64,000 nucleotides of DNA from Sideroxydans sp. (GTDB taxonomy: Bacteria; Pseudomonadota; Gammaproteobacteria; Burkholderiales; Gallionellaceae), in assembly GCA_028707175.1 (NCBI GenBank), contig JAQTUV010000001.1, positions 186,001 to 250,000 on the forward strand, given 5' to 3'. Shown one piece after another: positions 39,706 through 51,023 of the stretch; within the stretch, counting starts at the first letter, position 1; each line of letters starts with the position of its first letter. Made by a program: the position numbers and the translations under genes. The notes under the pieces were generated by a model. The model had not been told where the DNA came from. It saw only the letters and a list, made by a program, of their open reading frames with translations, and did not search any database.

Positions 39706-40809
39706 ATGAATTATTGTGATTTAGCACCATCCTATATTCGCTCGATAGCGCCTTATCAGCCGGGGAAGCCCATCGCTGAGTTGGAGCGCGAATTGGGTAT
39801 TACGGGCATCGTAAAGCTGGCATCGAATGAGAATCCTCTCGGTGCGAGTCCGGCCGCAAAAGCGGCGATGCTTGAAGCCATCAAGTCGATCGCCTTGTAT
39901 CCTGATGGCAATGGCTTTGATCTAAAAGATGCATTGGTTAAACGCTATGGCGTCACCCATGCCAGCATTACGCTAGGAAATGGCAGCAATGACTTGTTAG
40001 AGTTGGCTGCGCGTGCCTTTCTGGCCCCTGGCGACAAGGTGGTTTACTCCGCACATGCATTCGCTGTTTACGCACTTGCCTCACAAGCGGTAGGCGCAAC
40101 AGGCATCAGTGTCCCAGCGATTAACTTTGGACACGACTTGGATGCAATGCGCCAAGCGGCACAAGATAATCAAGCCAAGATAGTATTCATCGCTAATCCC
40201 AACAATCCGACGGGCACCTTTTTGTCTGCAGATGAGTTGCAATCATTCATGCGCAAATTGCCTGCGAATATTCTGGTTGTGTTGGATGAGGCTTATAACG
40301 AATACCTGCCTGAAGATAAGCGTTATGACAGTATCAGTTGGTTGAAGGATTTTCCTAATCTCATCATCTCGCGCACTTTCTCCAAAGCCTATGGCTTGGC
40401 CGGTCTGCGCGTGGGATATGCCATGGCGCATGAGCAAGTGACAGACATGATGAATCGCGTACGTCAGCCGTTTAATGTGAATAGCGTGGCACAAGCCGCC
40501 GCTGTGGCAGCCTTGCGAGATGTGTCGTTTGTTAAACGCACGTTTGAGTTGAATCAGCGCGGGATGATGCAGATCACTGAAGGCTTGACCAAGCTGGGAT
40601 TGGAATACATTCCTTCTTACGGAAATTTCGTGGCGTTCCGCATCGGCGGCGCGACGGCGATGTACCGACGCTTACTCGAACTGGGTGTGATCGTGCGCCC
40701 TATATCAAACTACGATATGCCAGATTGGTTGCGCGTGAGCATCGGTCTGGAAAGTGAGAATGCTAAATTTTTAACTGCTTTGAAGCAGGCCATTGGAGAG
40801 CAAAAATGA
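39706..40809 (+). CDS. hisC: Histidinol-phosphate / aromatic aminotransferase
   Basis: Class II PLP aminotransferase of 367 residues. It shows [13 protein letters not shown] near the N-terminus, NPNNPTGT, the aspartate of [10 protein letters not shown] and the PLP lysine in [17 protein letters not shown] (near residue 226). HisC acts in histidine synthesis, but this copy lies between pheA and the DAHP synthase gene, so transamination of phenylpyruvate, 4-hydroxyphenylpyruvate or prephenate is likely its main or additional job; such hisC2 paralogues are common in this cluster. ATG 39706 follows AAGG at 39694-39697. It overlaps the next gene by four bases. Confidence 0.92.
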   Translation: MNYCDLAPSYIRSIAPYQPGKPIAELERELGITGIVKLASNENPLGASPAAKAAMLEAIKSIALYPDGNGFDLKDALVKRYGVTHASITLGNGSNDLLELAARAFLAPGDKVVYSAHAFAVYALASQAVGATGISVPAINFGHDLDAMRQAAQDNQAKIVFIANPNNPTGTFLSADELQSFMRKLPANILVVLDEAYNEYLPEDKRYDSISWLKDFPNLIISRTFSKAYGLAGLRVGYAMAHEQVTDMMNRVRQPFNVNSVAQAAAVAALRDVSFVKRTFELNQRGMMQITEGLTKLGLEYIPSYGNFVAFRIGGATAMYRRLLELGVIVRPISNYDMPDWLRVSIGLESENAKFLTALKQAIGEQK

Positions 40810-41822
40810 TTATCGTAATGGGTCCAGAAGTTACCGACGAACAAGTAGGTACCGTTGTAAAAAAACTTGAAGCAGCAGGTCTAAAAGCTAACATCTCGCG
40901 CGGCATCGAGCGCACGGTGATTGGTGCAATTGGAGACGAACGCAAGTTGGCGGCAGACATGTTCACCTCGCTGCCGGGTGTTGAGTCGGCGATGCACATC
41001 GCCAAGCAATACAAGATCGTGTCGCGTGAAGCGCACAAACAGAACACCGTCATCGATGTGGCAGGTGTACCTATCGGCGGCAATCAGATCCAGATCATCG
41101 GCGGCCCTTGCTCGGTCGAGACGCAAGAGCAGATGGATCTCGCAGCAAAATTCACGCATGAAGCTGGATGTCGTTTGATGCGCGGTGGTGCCTTCAAGCC
41201 ACGTACCAGCCCCTATGCGTTTCAAGGTCACGGCGTGGAAGGTCTGGACATGTTCCGCAAGGCTGCAGACAAATACAAATTGCCCATCGTCACTGAATTG
41301 ATGGATGCGCGTCAGATTGATGCGTTCATGGAATATGACGTGGATGTAATCCAGATCGGTACGCGCAACATGCAGAACTTCGATCTGCTCAAAGAGATCG
41401 GTCGTACCAATAAGCCCGTCATTCTCAAGCGCGGTATGTCTGCCACCATCAGCGAATGGTTGATGTCGGCGGAATACATCGCGGCGGGTGGTAACCACAA
41501 CATCATCTTCTGCGAGCGCGGCATCCGCACTTTCGAGACGGCATACCGTAACGTGCTGGACGTGACTGCGATCCCAGTGCTGAAGAAAGAGACACACTTG
41601 CCAGTCATCGTCGATCCTTCGCACGCAGGCGGTAAGGCGTGGATGGTGCCAGCATTGTCGCAAGCCGCTATCGCAGCGGGTGCAGATGGTCTGTTGGTCG
41701 AGATGCATCCAAGCCCATGCGACGCATGGTGCGATGCGGATCAAGCGCTGACACCCGATGAGTTGAAGAAACTCATGGGTACGCTGGGCGTGATTGCTGG
41801 CGCGATTGGTCGTACGCTGTAA
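40806..41822 (+). CDS. aroF: 3-deoxy-7-phosphoheptulonate (DAHP) synthase, type I-beta with ferredoxin-like domain
   Basis: First enzyme of the shikimate pathway, joining phosphoenolpyruvate and erythrose-4-phosphate. The 338-residue protein starts with an ACT/ferredoxin-like regulatory domain (1-70, [15 protein letters not shown]), as in Thermotoga-type enzymes. The TIM-barrel catalytic part follows, with [26 protein letters not shown], the RNMQNF segment and [17 protein letters not shown]. The regulatory domain predicts feedback control by aromatic end products. It overlaps hisC by four bases and tyrA follows immediately. Confidence 0.94.
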   Translation: MIIVMGPEVTDEQVGTVVKKLEAAGLKANISRGIERTVIGAIGDERKLAADMFTSLPGVESAMHIAKQYKIVSREAHKQNTVIDVAGVPIGGNQIQIIGGPCSVETQEQMDLAAKFTHEAGCRLMRGGAFKPRTSPYAFQGHGVEGLDMFRKAADKYKLPIVTELMDARQIDAFMEYDVDVIQIGTRNMQNFDLLKEIGRTNKPVILKRGMSATISEWLMSAEYIAAGGNHNIIFCERGIRTFETAYRNVLDVTAIPVLKKETHLPVIVDPSHAGGKAWMVPALSQAAIAAGADGLLVEMHPSPCDAWCDADQALTPDELKKLMGTLGVIAGAIGRTL

Positions 41823-42695
41823 ATGATGCAACCCGCCTTTCGAAAAATCGTCATCTTCGGCGTTGGCTTGATCGGCGGGTCTTTCTCGCTAGCATTGCGC
41901 AAGGCGGGGGCGGTGACGGAAGTCGTCGGCTTCGGGCGTAGTGCGGCGACACTTAACGAAGCCAAGCAGCTCGGCATCCTTGATCGCATCGGTGACGATG
42001 TGGCGCGCGAAGTATGTGATGCCGATATCGTATTGGTCGCCACGCCCGTGGCGCAGATGGCTGATATCTTCAAGCGTATCGCTCCGCATCTTGGTTCTAA
42101 TACTTTGGTCACCGATGGCGGCAGTACCAAAGGCGATGTGGTTGCGGCGGCACGAGCCAACCTGGGTAGCAAACTCCCCCAGTTCATTCCTGCGCATCCT
42201 ATTGCGGGTGGAGAAAAGAGCGGCGCATCGGCTGCTCTGGCTGATCTCTATCAAGGCAAGCGGGTCGTGCTTACGCCGTTGAATGAGAATGCCAAAGATG
42301 CTGTATCGCGTATTCGCAAGGCATGGGAGATGTGTGGTGCCAATGTGAGCGAATTGACTGCCGAGCAACATGACACTGTGTTCGCTGCCGTGAGTCATCT
42401 GCCACATCTGCTGTCGTTCGCCTTGGTGCATGACTTGGCTAAGCGCGACAACAAAGACCAATTGCTCTCCTTCGCAGCGAGTGGTTTCCGTGACTTCACG
42501 CGTATCGCCGCCAGTTCGCCTGAGATGTGGCGCGACATCTGCATGGCCAATCGAGATGCCCTCATGGTCGAGCTGCAACAATACGCCGCCGAACTTTTCG
42601 TCCTCCATCAAGCCCTAGAAAGCAACGACGCCGCCAAGCTGGAAGAGATTTTCAGTCTAGCGCGTGAAGTTCGTAGTGCTTGGGTGCAAAAATAA
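41823..42695 (+). CDS. tyrA: Prephenate / arogenate dehydrogenase
   Basis: NAD(P)-dependent oxidative decarboxylation of prephenate (or arogenate) in tyrosine synthesis. The 290-residue product has an N-terminal Rossmann motif IFGVGLIGGSFSLAL, the DGGSTKG segment, AHPIAGGEKSG with the catalytic-region histidine, and the helical dimerisation domain with SHLPHLLSFAL. No ACT domain is present. It begins directly after the DAHP synthase stop codon. Confidence 0.93.
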   Translation: MMQPAFRKIVIFGVGLIGGSFSLALRKAGAVTEVVGFGRSAATLNEAKQLGILDRIGDDVAREVCDADIVLVATPVAQMADIFKRIAPHLGSNTLVTDGGSTKGDVVAAARANLGSKLPQFIPAHPIAGGEKSGASAALADLYQGKRVVLTPLNENAKDAVSRIRKAWEMCGANVSELTAEQHDTVFAAVSHLPHLLSFALVHDLAKRDNKDQLLSFAASGFRDFTRIAASSPEMWRDICMANRDALMVELQQYAAELFVLHQALESNDAAKLEEIFSLAREVRSAWVQK

Positions 42696-42712
42696 TCTAA
42701 TTGGTTCTTAGC

Positions 42713-44662
42713 ATGTCTCAACACGAATTCCTTGAACTTCCTCCATTGATGTCTGCGCACGGTACGGTGCGTCTGCCTGGCTCTAAGAGCATCTCCAATC
42801 GCGTGCTGTTGTTGGCAGCCTTGGCACAAGGTACAACAGTCGTGCGTGACCTGCTGCATTCGGACGACACTGAACGCATGTTGGATGCCTTACGCGTGCT
42901 CGGTGTCGGTGTGGAGTCTTTGGGTGATAACGCCTATCGCGTCACTGGTTGTGGTGGCGATTTTCCGAATAAAGAGGCGAAATTATTTCTGGGCAATGCA
43001 GGCACTGCCTTTCGCCCATTAACGGCTGCACTGGCTTTGTCGGGTGGAAGTTATGAGTTGTCTGGCGTGCCACGTATGCATGAGCGCCCCATTGGTGATC
43101 TGGTGGATGCTTTGCGCCAACTCGGCGCGAACATTGAATATCTGGGCAACGAAGGTTTTCCTCCGTTGCAAATCAAACCTGCCACGCTGGCAGGTGATGT
43201 GGCACAGGTGCGCGGTGATGTGTCCAGCCAATTCTTGACTGGACTGTTGATGGCGCTTCCCTTGCTGGGTCGTACCGTGAGTGTGGAGGTGGTGGGGGAG
43301 TTGATCTCTAAACCCTACATCGAGATCACCTTGGCGATGATGGCGCGCTTTGGCGTAAAGGTCGAGCGTCAGGGATGGCAGCGCTTCGTGGTGTTCGGTG
43401 GGCAACGCTATGTGTCGCCACAAGAGATCTACGTCGAGGGGGATGCCTCGTCGGCTTCCTACTTCCTTGCGGCAGGTGCCATCGGTGGTGGTCCGCTACG
43501 CGTCGAGGGAGTGGGCAAGGATTCCGTGCAGGGTGATGTGCGCTTCGCCGAAGAGTTGGCGAAGATGGGCGCGCGTATCACGATGGGGCCGAACTGGATG
43601 GAGGCGCGTGCGCCGGAGTCTGGCAAGCTCAACGCTATCGATCTCGACTGCAATCACATCCCCGATGCAGCCATGACTCTAGCGGTAGCAGCTCTATTTG
43701 CTGACGGCACGACCACGTTACGTAACATCGCTAGCTGGCGCGTCAAGGAAACTGACCGTATCTCTGCGATGGCGACTGAGTTGCGCAAGGTGGGGGCAAC
43801 AGTGGAAGAGGGTGCGGACTACATTCGTATCACACCGCCCGCGCAGATCAAACATGCTGCTATCGATACCTATGACGACCACCGCATGGCGATGTGTTTC
43901 TCGCTGGCGGCTTTCGGTGCTGCGGGTGTTCGTATCAACGATCCAAAATGTGTCGCCAAGACCTTCCCCGATTATTTCGCTGAATTCGCCAAGGTGACAC
44001 AAGCCGTTCCAGTCATTGCCATCGACGGCCCATCGGCCTCCGGTAAAGGTACGGTCGCACAACGTGTGGCGACTGCCTTGGGTATGCACTACCTAGATAG
44101 TGGTGCTTTGTACCGCTTGTTGGGCTTGGCAGCGCAGCGTCGAGGTGTGGCGCTTGATGCTGAGGCCAGATTGGCTGATCTGGCTGGTGAAGTCGATATC
44201 CGCTTTGAAGGGGAAGACATTTGGCTGGATGGGGTCAAGGTCGGGGATGAGTTGCGCACCGAAGAAGCGGGCTCTGCCGCCTCCAAAATAGCCGCTTTGC
44301 CGATGGTTAGGGCAGCTTTGCTAGATAAACAGCGGGCTTTCCGCCGCGCGCCAGGGTTGGTGGCCGATGGCCGCGATATGGCTTCGGTGGTATTTCCCGA
44401 TGCCGAACTCAAGATATTCCTCACCGCCAGTGCTGAGGCGCGCGCGGAAAGACGATATAAGCAGTTGAAAGCTAAAGGGATGGGTGGTAGTATCGCCGCC
44501 CTTTTGCAGGACATACAGGCGCGCGACGAGCGAGATACTCAACGTAGCGTGGCTCCACTGCAACAGGCGCAAGGTGCGAGCTTGCTGGATACGACCCCTC
44601 TGAACATCGAGCAGGCGGTGCAGGAAGTGCTAGATCGTTACCAAGCGTTGGAGTCCAAATAG
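42713..44662 (+). CDS. aroA-cmk: Fused EPSP synthase (AroA) and cytidylate kinase (Cmk)
   Basis: A 649-residue two-enzyme protein. Residues 1-428 are 5-enolpyruvylshikimate-3-phosphate synthase, with [10 protein letters not shown] at the N-terminus, [17 protein letters not shown], and the glyphosate/shikimate-site segments [10 protein letters not shown] and [10 protein letters not shown]. Residues 432-649 are CMP kinase, with P-loop [10 protein letters not shown] (437-446), YLDSGALYR, and the lid region around [15 protein letters not shown]. The two halves join with almost no linker near residue 430, and neither shows a missing key residue. In many bacteria aroA and cmk are adjacent genes before rpsA, so the fusion probably arose in place; similar fusions are known in some betaproteobacteria. 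ATG 42713 was chosen over TTG 42701. Confidence 0.95.
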   Translation: MSQHEFLELPPLMSAHGTVRLPGSKSISNRVLLLAALAQGTTVVRDLLHSDDTERMLDALRVLGVGVESLGDNAYRVTGCGGDFPNKEAKLFLGNAGTAFRPLTAALALSGGSYELSGVPRMHERPIGDLVDALRQLGANIEYLGNEGFPPLQIKPATLAGDVAQVRGDVSSQFLTGLLMALPLLGRTVSVEVVGELISKPYIEITLAMMARFGVKVERQGWQRFVVFGGQRYVSPQEIYVEGDASSASYFLAAGAIGGGPLRVEGVGKDSVQGDVRFAEELAKMGARITMGPNWMEARAPESGKLNAIDLDCNHIPDAAMTLAVAALFADGTTTLRNIASWRVKETDRISAMATELRKVGATVEEGADYIRITPPAQIKHAAIDTYDDHRMAMCFSLAAFGAAGVRINDPKCVAKTFPDYFAEFAKVTQAVPVIAIDGPSASGKGTVAQRVATALGMHYLDSGALYRLLGLAAQRRGVALDAEARLADLAGEVDIRFEGEDIWLDGVKVGDELRTEEAGSAASKIAALPMVRAALLDKQRAFRRAPGLVADGRDMASVVFPDAELKIFLTASAEARAERRYKQLKAKGMGGSIAALLQDIQARDERDTQRSVAPLQQAQGASLLDTTPLNIEQAVQEVLDRYQALESK

Positions 44663-44728
44663 AAGCCTTTCTGTTTGGGTTTTATAACTAACCCCCGCTC
44701 ACCCGGGATTGCCTTGAAAGTAAATCAA

Positions 44729-46426
44729 ATGACCGAAGTTGTTGATATGGAAAGTTTTGCCTCCCTATTTGAAGAAAGCCTGACCCGCAAAGAGATGCGC
44801 GCAGGTGAATTGATCACCGCCCAAGTCGTTCGCGTTGAGCAGAGCGTGGTTGTGGTTAATGCCGGATTGAAGTCCGAAAGTTTTATTCCTGTTGAAGAAT
44901 TCAAAGACGCAGCAGGTAACATCGAAGTTAAAGCCGGTGATTTCGTTACCGTCGCGATTGAGTCTCTGGAAAACGGTTACGGCGAAACGCGCTTGTCGCG
45001 TGAAAAGGCTAAACGCCTCGCTGCTTGGATCGATCTGGAACAAGCGATGGAAGAAGGCCGTATCGTTGAAGGTTATGTCAGCGGCAAGGTTAAGGGTGGT
45101 CTGACAGCTATGGTTAACGGTATCCGCGCATTCTTGCCGGGTTCGTTGGTGGATACACGTCCAGTTAAGGACACCACTCCATACGAAAACAAGACGATGG
45201 AATTGAAGGTTATCAAGCTAGATCGCAAGCGTAACAACGTGGTGGTTTCTCGCCGTGCTGTGCTGGAAGCGACTCAAGGCGCTGACCGTGAGTCCATGCT
45301 GGAAAACTTGAAAGAAGGCGCAATCGTTAAGGGTATCGTCAAGAACATCACTGACTACGGCGCATTCGTTGACTTGGGCGGTATCGACGGTCTGTTGCAC
45401 ATCACTGACTTGGCATGGCGTCGCGTGAAGCACCCATCCGAAGTGTTGACCGTTGGCGACGAAGTCGAAGCCAAGATCCTGAAGTTCGACCAAGAGAAGA
45501 ACCGTGTTTCTCTGGGCATCAAGCAAATGGGCGACGATCCATGGAATGGTCTGGCACGTCGTTACCCACAAGGTACACGTCTGTTCGGTAAGGTCACTAA
45601 CCTGACTGACTACGGCTCTTTCGTTGAGATCGAGCAAGGTATCGAAGGTTTGGTACACGTTTCCGAAATGGATTGGACCAACAAGAACGTACATCCATCC
45701 AAGGTTGTTTCCTTGGGTGATGAAGTAGAAGTCATGATCTTGGAAATCGACGAACAACGTCGTCGTATCTCCTTGGGTATGAAGCAATGCAAGTCCAACC
45801 CATGGGACGACTTCGCAGCTAACCACCAAAAGGGTGACAAGGTTAAGGGCGCGATCAAGTCCATCACTGACTTCGGCGTGTTCATCGGTTTGGATGGCGG
45901 TATCGACGGTCTGGTACATCTGTCTGACCTGTCTTGGAGCGTCGCTGGCGAAGAAGCTGTGCGCAACTACAAGAAGGGCGACGATCTGGAAGCAGTCGTA
46001 TTGGCTATCGATGTTGAGCGTGAGCGTATCTCCCTCGGCGTTAAACAAATGGAAGGTGATCCTTTCGGCGGCTTCGTTTCTTCCGGCCACGACAAGGGCG
46101 CGATCGTTACTGGTACTGTGAAGTCTCTGGATGCTAAGGGTGCTGTGATTGCTTTGGACGGCGACGTTGAAGCGTATCTGAAGGCGTCTGAAGTTTCTGC
46201 TGACCGCGTAGAAGACATCCGCACACACTTGAAAGAAGGCGACACCGTTAAGGCTGTCATCATCAACGTGGATCGTAAGAACCGTGGCATTAGCTTGTCT
46301 ATCAAAGCGATGGATAAGGCAGATACCGCTGCTGCGATGCAGAAGTTTGCTGCTGATAACACAAGTTCCGCTGGAACAACCAATCTGGGCGCATTGCTTA
46401 AAGCCAAGATGGATTCCAAGTCGTAA
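44729..46426 (+). CDS. rpsA: 30S ribosomal protein S1
   Basis: Binds mRNA and helps load it on the 30S subunit. The 565-residue product contains six S1 RNA-binding repeats, best seen as the recurring phrases [37 protein letters not shown] and [19 protein letters not shown]; the first two repeats are the divergent ribosome-binding ones. Synonymous codon choice is markedly biased, as expected for a highly expressed gene. ATG 44729 ([17 protein letters not shown]) is preferred over an earlier in-frame start at 44675, with GAAAG at 44716-44720. It follows aroA-cmk and precedes ihfB, the classic cmk-rpsA-ihfB order. Confidence 0.97.
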   Translation: MTEVVDMESFASLFEESLTRKEMRAGELITAQVVRVEQSVVVVNAGLKSESFIPVEEFKDAAGNIEVKAGDFVTVAIESLENGYGETRLSREKAKRLAAWIDLEQAMEEGRIVEGYVSGKVKGGLTAMVNGIRAFLPGSLVDTRPVKDTTPYENKTMELKVIKLDRKRNNVVVSRRAVLEATQGADRESMLENLKEGAIVKGIVKNITDYGAFVDLGGIDGLLHITDLAWRRVKHPSEVLTVGDEVEAKILKFDQEKNRVSLGIKQMGDDPWNGLARRYPQGTRLFGKVTNLTDYGSFVEIEQGIEGLVHVSEMDWTNKNVHPSKVVSLGDEVEVMILEIDEQRRRISLGMKQCKSNPWDDFAANHQKGDKVKGAIKSITDFGVFIGLDGGIDGLVHLSDLSWSVAGEEAVRNYKKGDDLEAVVLAIDVERERISLGVKQMEGDPFGGFVSSGHDKGAIVTGTVKSLDAKGAVIALDGDVEAYLKASEVSADRVEDIRTHLKEGDTVKAVIINVDRKNRGISLSIKAMDKADTAAAMQKFAADNTSSAGTTNLGALLKAKMDSKS

Positions 46427-46443
46427 TTGATGGAGTGGGTGTT

Positions 46444-46731
46444 ATGACTCGTTCTGATTTGATTGCGAAGCTTGCGGAACGTCACACACAGTTGCTCGGC
46501 AAAGATGCCGAGCTGGCTGTGAAAGTGATTTTGGATAGCATGTCAGAAACGCTTGCACGTGGTGGTCGTATCGAGATTCGCGGATTTGGGAGTTTTGCTC
46601 TCAATTACCGTCCACCTCGCTTGGGGCGCAATCCTAAATCGGGCGATAAAGTGCAAGTGCCGGCAAAATATGTGCCTCACTTTAAAGCAGGTAAAGAATT
46701 GCGTGAGCGTGTAGATTTGCCGCAAGCTTGA
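46444..46731 (+). CDS. ihfB: Integration host factor subunit beta
   Basis: Bends DNA as a heterodimer with IhfA; sigma-54 promoters such as the one predicted for amtB commonly use IHF bending. The 95-residue protein begins [12 protein letters not shown] and contains the HU/IHF signature [27 protein letters not shown] with the intercalating proline in the NPKSG arm. ATG 46444 follows GGAG at 46432-46435. A strong terminator lies 20 bases after the stop. Confidence 0.96.
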   Translation: MTRSDLIAKLAERHTQLLGKDAELAVKVILDSMSETLARGGRIEIRGFGSFALNYRPPRLGRNPKSGDKVQVPAKYVPHFKAGKELRERVDLPQA

Positions 46732-46750
46732 AATAAATGTAACTGAAGTC

Positions 46751-46789
46751 AATTGGCGGTGCATCGTAAGATGTGCCGCCAATTTTTTT
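46751..46789 (+). terminator. Intrinsic terminator after ihfB
   Basis: AATTGGCGG and CCGCCAATT pair, extended by six further pairs (two of them wobble) to a C-GTAA-G loop of the GNRA type. TTTTTTT follows, so this is a strong Rho-independent terminator closing the aroA-cmk-rpsA-ihfB transcript. Confidence 0.93.
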
Positions 46790-46836
46790 GCTGTTCATGC
46801 TATCTTTGCGCCCTGTTTATGGGTGGCTAAAAGCGT

Positions 46837-47136
46837 ATGCGATATTTAATTTGGGCGTTACGAGGGGCACTGTTTTTTGTCCTACTCGGTTTTGCAGTTA
46901 AAAATGATCAGCCCGTAACATTGCACTATTTTTTCAGTTACGAATGGCATACGTCATTGGTGGTTGTGATGTTCTGTTTTTTTGCGCTTGGCGCAAGCAT
47001 TGGCATCCTCGCGATGATGGGGGCTCTGTTATCTCAGCGTCGTGAGTTGGCTGGGGTGAAGCGAGAGCTACAGTTGAAACAAAAATTGGACTTGGCTGAA
47101 GAAAGTAGCCAGTTACAAAAACAACCTTCAGATTGA
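46837..47136 (+). CDS. lapA: Lipopolysaccharide assembly protein A domain protein (LapA)
   Basis: Small inner-membrane protein of the LapA (DUF1049) family, which in E. coli works with LapB in LPS assembly. The 99-residue product has two hydrophobic helices (about residues 5-20 and 40-62), the conserved VKNDQPVTLHYFF between them, and a charged coiled-coil tail from residue 67. It is immediately upstream of lapB with a six-base gap, the standard pair. Confidence 0.9.
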   Translation: MRYLIWALRGALFFVLLGFAVKNDQPVTLHYFFSYEWHTSLVVVMFCFFALGASIGILAMMGALLSQRRELAGVKRELQLKQKLDLAEESSQLQKQPSD

Positions 47137-47141
47137 ACTCA

Positions 47142-48317
47142 ATGGATTTTGAACCTTGGATGTTGCTGGTTTTTCCACTCTTCTTTGGAATGGGGTGGCT
47201 GGCTGCACGTATCGATATTAAAGAGTTGCTTACTGAATCGAATACGCTGCCGCGCTCATATTTTCAAGGTCTGAACTATCTTCTCAACGAACAACAAGAC
47301 CAAGCAATCGAGGCTTTTATCGAAGTCGTGAAGGTCGATCCACAAACGGTCGAACTGCATTTTGCTTTGGGAAGTTTGTTCAGACGTCGTGGCGAGGTGG
47401 ATAGGGCGATTCGGATGCACCTTAATTTGGTCGAGCGTGCCGATCTGGATGAAGTAAAAAAGCAGCAGGCAATATTCGAACTTGCTCAAGATTATTTGAA
47501 GGCGGGGATATTAGATCGTGCCGAGGATGCTTTTTTAAGCCTGTATGGCACGCCTTACGAAAAAGAAGCGCTTGAATTTCTGCTAGAGATTTACCAGAAG
47601 GAAAAGGATTGGTTAAAGGCGATTGATATCGCACAAAAATTCACAACACTAACAGGCGAGTCGCGTGGAAATCTTGCAGCCTTCTTCTTCTGTGAATTGG
47701 CGACAGCGGAGCTTTCGCACAAACAGATTGATGCTGCCGTTGTTCACCTCGAACAAGCCTTGGGTGTGAATCCAAAGTCGGTACGAGCTAATATCATGTT
47801 GGGAGATATCGAACTGGCAGCAGGGCGATCACTACAAGCGATTGAGATTTGGAAGCAGATCGAGCATCAAGATGCGCAATATCTCCCCTTGGTCGCTGAA
47901 AGAATATTGCAAGCGTGCCGTCAAAACGGTAATGAGGGGACGGGTATCAACCTGCTTCAAACCTACCTTCAGAAATACCCTTCACTTGATTTGATGAACG
48001 TACTGTTCGGTGTCATCGTGCAGCGAGATGGCGCGGAGGCTGCTTATCAATTGGTGCGTAATGAGTTGAAACGTAACCCCACACTATTGGGGCTAGACAA
48101 ATTGTTAGAAGCTCAGCTATTGGAAACGGTGGGTGAGCGACGTGCGGATATCGAGTTGGTTAAGGATTTGATCTATAAACGTACGCGCGGTTTAGCGATG
48201 TATCGTTGTGGGCACTGTGGTTTTAAAGCGCGTCAGTTCTACTGGCACTGTCCAGCTTGCCATAAGTGGGAAAGCTACTCACCTAAACGTAGTGAAGAAA
48301 ATGGATTGACGATATGA
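47142..48317 (+). CDS. lapB: Lipopolysaccharide assembly protein B (LapB/YciM)
   Basis: Membrane-anchored TPR protein that, in enterics, coordinates LPS synthesis with FtsH-dependent LpxC turnover. The 391-residue product has an N-terminal helix ([16 protein letters not shown]), the conserved [20 protein letters not shown] that begins an array of TPR repeats (about residues 40-330), and a C-terminal rubredoxin-type zinc site (CGHCGF and CPAC). ATG 47142 was chosen over an in-frame TTG at 47133 that overlaps lapA. It overlaps pyrF by four bases. ftsH, its functional partner in other species, is encoded at 1766. Confidence 0.94.
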   Translation: MDFEPWMLLVFPLFFGMGWLAARIDIKELLTESNTLPRSYFQGLNYLLNEQQDQAIEAFIEVVKVDPQTVELHFALGSLFRRRGEVDRAIRMHLNLVERADLDEVKKQQAIFELAQDYLKAGILDRAEDAFLSLYGTPYEKEALEFLLEIYQKEKDWLKAIDIAQKFTTLTGESRGNLAAFFFCELATAELSHKQIDAAVVHLEQALGVNPKSVRANIMLGDIELAAGRSLQAIEIWKQIEHQDAQYLPLVAERILQACRQNGNEGTGINLLQTYLQKYPSLDLMNVLFGVIVQRDGAEAAYQLVRNELKRNPTLLGLDKLLEAQLLETVGERRADIELVKDLIYKRTRGLAMYRCGHCGFKARQFYWHCPACHKWESYSPKRSEENGLTI

Positions 48318-49015
48318 GTGAACCTAAAATCATTGTGGCGCTTGATTACGCTCAAGCTGAGTCTGCATTGGCATTGGCGAATCGGTTAGACGCATCATTT
48401 TGCCGGCTAAAAGTGGGTAAAGAGTTATTCACCTCAGCGGGGCCTCAATTAGTTGAGCAATTGCAAAAACTTGGCTTTGATGTCTTTCTCGATTTGAAAT
48501 TCCACGACATACCGAACACCACGGCGCAAGCATGTAAAGCTGCCGCTGGCTTGGGAGTTTGGATGGTCAATGTGCATGCGCTGGGCGGGAAACGTATGAT
48601 GGAAGCTGCGCGTGAAGGTTTGGCCCATGTGCAACAACGTCCTCAGTTAATCGCCGTGACGATTTTGACAAGCATGGCGCAAGAGGATCTTTTAGGGATC
48701 GGCCTCACCGCAACCCCCGCCGAAATGGTTTCGCGTCTAGCGGGTATGGCGAAGGATAGCGGATTGGATGGGGTCGTGTGTTCTGCGCAAGAGGCTCAGT
48801 TGCTACGCCAGCAATGTGGTACAGAGTTTTGTTTGGTGACGCCTGGGATACGTCCTGCGAATGCTGCTGCAAATGACCAGTCTCGTATCATGACGCCGCG
48901 CACCGCACTAGAAAGTGGTTCGAGCTACTTGGTCATTGGACGTCCTATTACGCAAGCAGCAGACCCACTCAAAGCATTGCATGAGATATCACTCGACATA
49001 GGAGGTGTGGCATGA
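48314..49015 (+). CDS. pyrF: Orotidine 5'-phosphate decarboxylase
   Basis: Last step of UMP synthesis. The 233-residue TIM barrel has the catalytic DxKxxD motif in [23 protein letters not shown] at the N-terminus, and the phosphate-binding VTPGIRP and [11 protein letters not shown] motifs. It overlaps lapB by four bases and hldE by four bases; the lapB-pyrF linkage is widely conserved. Confidence 0.96.
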   Translation: MSEPKIIVALDYAQAESALALANRLDASFCRLKVGKELFTSAGPQLVEQLQKLGFDVFLDLKFHDIPNTTAQACKAAAGLGVWMVNVHALGGKRMMEAAREGLAHVQQRPQLIAVTILTSMAQEDLLGIGLTATPAEMVSRLAGMAKDSGLDGVVCSAQEAQLLRQQCGTEFCLVTPGIRPANAAANDQSRIMTPRTALESGSSYLVIGRPITQAADPLKALHEISLDIGGVA

Positions 49016-49956
49016 AGCTACCCGCATTTGATCAAGCAAGAATTTTAGTTGTCGGCGATGTCATGCTCGACCGTTATTGGTTCGGTGATGTGACACGTAT
49101 CTCACCTGAAGCGCCCGTTCCCGTATTAAAAGTTAGTCGTGTTGAAGAGCGCCCCGGTGGTGCAGCAAACGTCGCACGCAATATCGCTGAGTTGGGCGCG
49201 CACTGTACGCTGCTCTCAGTGGTGGGAGCAGACGAGGCGGGCGATTGCCTGCAAAAATTACTCACTACGCAAGGTCGTGTGAATGCTTTGCTGCATCGTG
49301 ATGCTAGCATCTCCACGATTGTGAAATTGCGTGCAGTTGCGAGGCAACAACAGTTGCTGCGTATCGATTTCGAAACACCTCCTAGCCATGAAGTTTTGAA
49401 TGCCAAATTGGCTGATTTTCATGCGCAGCTTCCCAATGCAGATGTCGTCATCCTTTCTGATTATGGCAAAGGTGGGCTGACGCATATCGCAGAGATGATT
49501 AAGGCCGCACGCGCAGCAGGCAAGCCCGTATTGGTTGATCCGAAAGGTGATGACTATGCGCGCTATCAAGGTGCGACTTTGCTCACACCTAATCGTAGCG
49601 AATTCCGCGAAGTGGCTGGGACTTGGCGCAATGATGCAGAGTTGACGGATAAGGCACAGAAGTTGCGGGTTGAATTAGGGTTGGAGGCTTTGCTGGTGAC
49701 GCGTAGCGAAGAAGGGATGACGCTATTCCGCGAGCAAGGCGTGCGTCATGAACCGACCCATGCACGTGAGGTGTACGACGTGAGTGGTGCGGGGGATACA
49801 GTTATTGCTACGTTGGCAGTCATGTTAGCGAGCGGTGCAGAGATGCCAGATGCGGTGTGTGTCGCTAATCGCGCGGCGGGCGTAGTGGTAGGTAAGCTGG
49901 GGACTGCCGTAGTGAGTCGAGACGAGATCGTTCAAGATATGAAGCAGAAAGATTAA
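49012..49956 (+). CDS. rfaE1: D-glycero-beta-D-manno-heptose-7-phosphate kinase (HldE kinase domain only)
   Basis: PfkB/ribokinase-type sugar kinase that adds the 1-phosphate in ADP-heptose synthesis for LPS inner core. The 314-residue product shows [50 protein letters not shown] and the ATP/anion-hole motif [11 protein letters not shown]. The adenylyltransferase half fused to it in E. coli HldE is absent, so that step must be encoded elsewhere; split genes are usual in betaproteobacteria. It is followed by hldD after nine bases. Confidence 0.93.
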   Translation: MKLPAFDQARILVVGDVMLDRYWFGDVTRISPEAPVPVLKVSRVEERPGGAANVARNIAELGAHCTLLSVVGADEAGDCLQKLLTTQGRVNALLHRDASISTIVKLRAVARQQQLLRIDFETPPSHEVLNAKLADFHAQLPNADVVILSDYGKGGLTHIAEMIKAARAAGKPVLVDPKGDDYARYQGATLLTPNRSEFREVAGTWRNDAELTDKAQKLRVELGLEALLVTRSEEGMTLFREQGVRHEPTHAREVYDVSGAGDTVIATLAVMLASGAEMPDAVCVANRAAGVVVGKLGTAVVSRDEIVQDMKQKD

Positions 49957-49965
49957 GGAGAAGTT

Positions 49966-50964
49966 ATGTACTACATCGTTACTGGAGCTGCTGGATTCAT
50001 TGGTTCAAATATCGTGAAGGCGCTCAATGAGCGTGGCGAGACCAATATCATCGCTGTAGATAATCTCACCAAGGCAGATAAATTCAAAAATCTGACAGAT
50101 TGCGACATCGCTGATTTCTTGGACAAGAATGATTTCATCGAACGTCTCAAGGCAGGACATTTCAAGGGCCTGACTACGGCAGTGCTACATGAAGGTGCGT
50201 GTTCTGACACCATGGAAACGGATGGCCGTTACATGATGGAAAACAACTATCAATATTCATTGACCTTGCTTGATCATTGCCAGCGTGAAGAAGTGCCATT
50301 TTTGTATGCCTCATCGGCATCCGTCTATGGTGGCGGAGGTGTATTCAAAGAGAGTCGCGAATATGAATCGCCGCTTAATGTCTATGCCTACTCGAAATTT
50401 TTGTTCGATCAAGTCGTGCGTCGTCGTTGGAGCAAGCGCACTTCGCAAATCGCAGGTTTTAGATATTTCAATGTGTATGGACAGCGCGAACAACACAAAG
50501 GACGTATGGCGTCCGTCGCATTCCACTTCTTCAATCAATTCCGCGCGGACGGTTATGTGAAGCTATTCGAGGGCTGTGACGGTTACGGCAATGGCGGACA
50601 GTTGAGAGACTTCGTCTCTGTTGAAGATGTGGTCAACGTAAATATGTATTTCTTGGATCATCCCGGTAAATCAGGAATCTTCAATTTGGGTACCGGCAAG
50701 TCGCAAAGCTTCAACGATGTTGCTGCCGCAACCATCAATACATTACGTGCTGAAAAAGGTGAAAGTGCATTGACCTTGGAGCAGATGCATCAACAACAAT
50801 TGATTCGTTACATCCCATTCCCTGACGCATTGCGCGGAAAATATCAAAGCTATACACAAGCTGATATTACCGCTTTGCGTGATGCAGGGTATGCAGGTCA
50901 ATTTTTGACCGTAGAGCAGGGCACAGCCAATTATGTGAATCATATGTTAGGCAAAACAAAATAA
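49966..50964 (+). CDS. hldD: ADP-L-glycero-D-manno-heptose 6-epimerase
   Basis: Last step in ADP-L-glycero-D-manno-heptose synthesis. The 332-residue extended SDR protein has the NADP-binding [10 protein letters not shown], the SSASVYGGG strand, the catalytic Tyr-Lys pair in [11 protein letters not shown], and the substrate segment [20 protein letters not shown], diagnostic of HldD. AAGGAG precedes the ATG. It completes the lapA-lapB-pyrF-rfaE1-hldD envelope cluster. Confidence 0.96.
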   Translation: MYYIVTGAAGFIGSNIVKALNERGETNIIAVDNLTKADKFKNLTDCDIADFLDKNDFIERLKAGHFKGLTTAVLHEGACSDTMETDGRYMMENNYQYSLTLLDHCQREEVPFLYASSASVYGGGGVFKESREYESPLNVYAYSKFLFDQVVRRRWSKRTSQIAGFRYFNVYGQREQHKGRMASVAFHFFNQFRADGYVKLFEGCDGYGNGGQLRDFVSVEDVVNVNMYFLDHPGKSGIFNLGTGKSQSFNDVAAATINTLRAEKGESALTLEQMHQQQLIRYIPFPDALRGKYQSYTQADITALRDAGYAGQFLTVEQGTANYVNHMLGKTK

Positions 50965-51023
50965 ACCTTTGTTTGGCTTAATCAAGCTATATGTATTATT
51001 CAATCATCTAAAGGGGAAATAAG

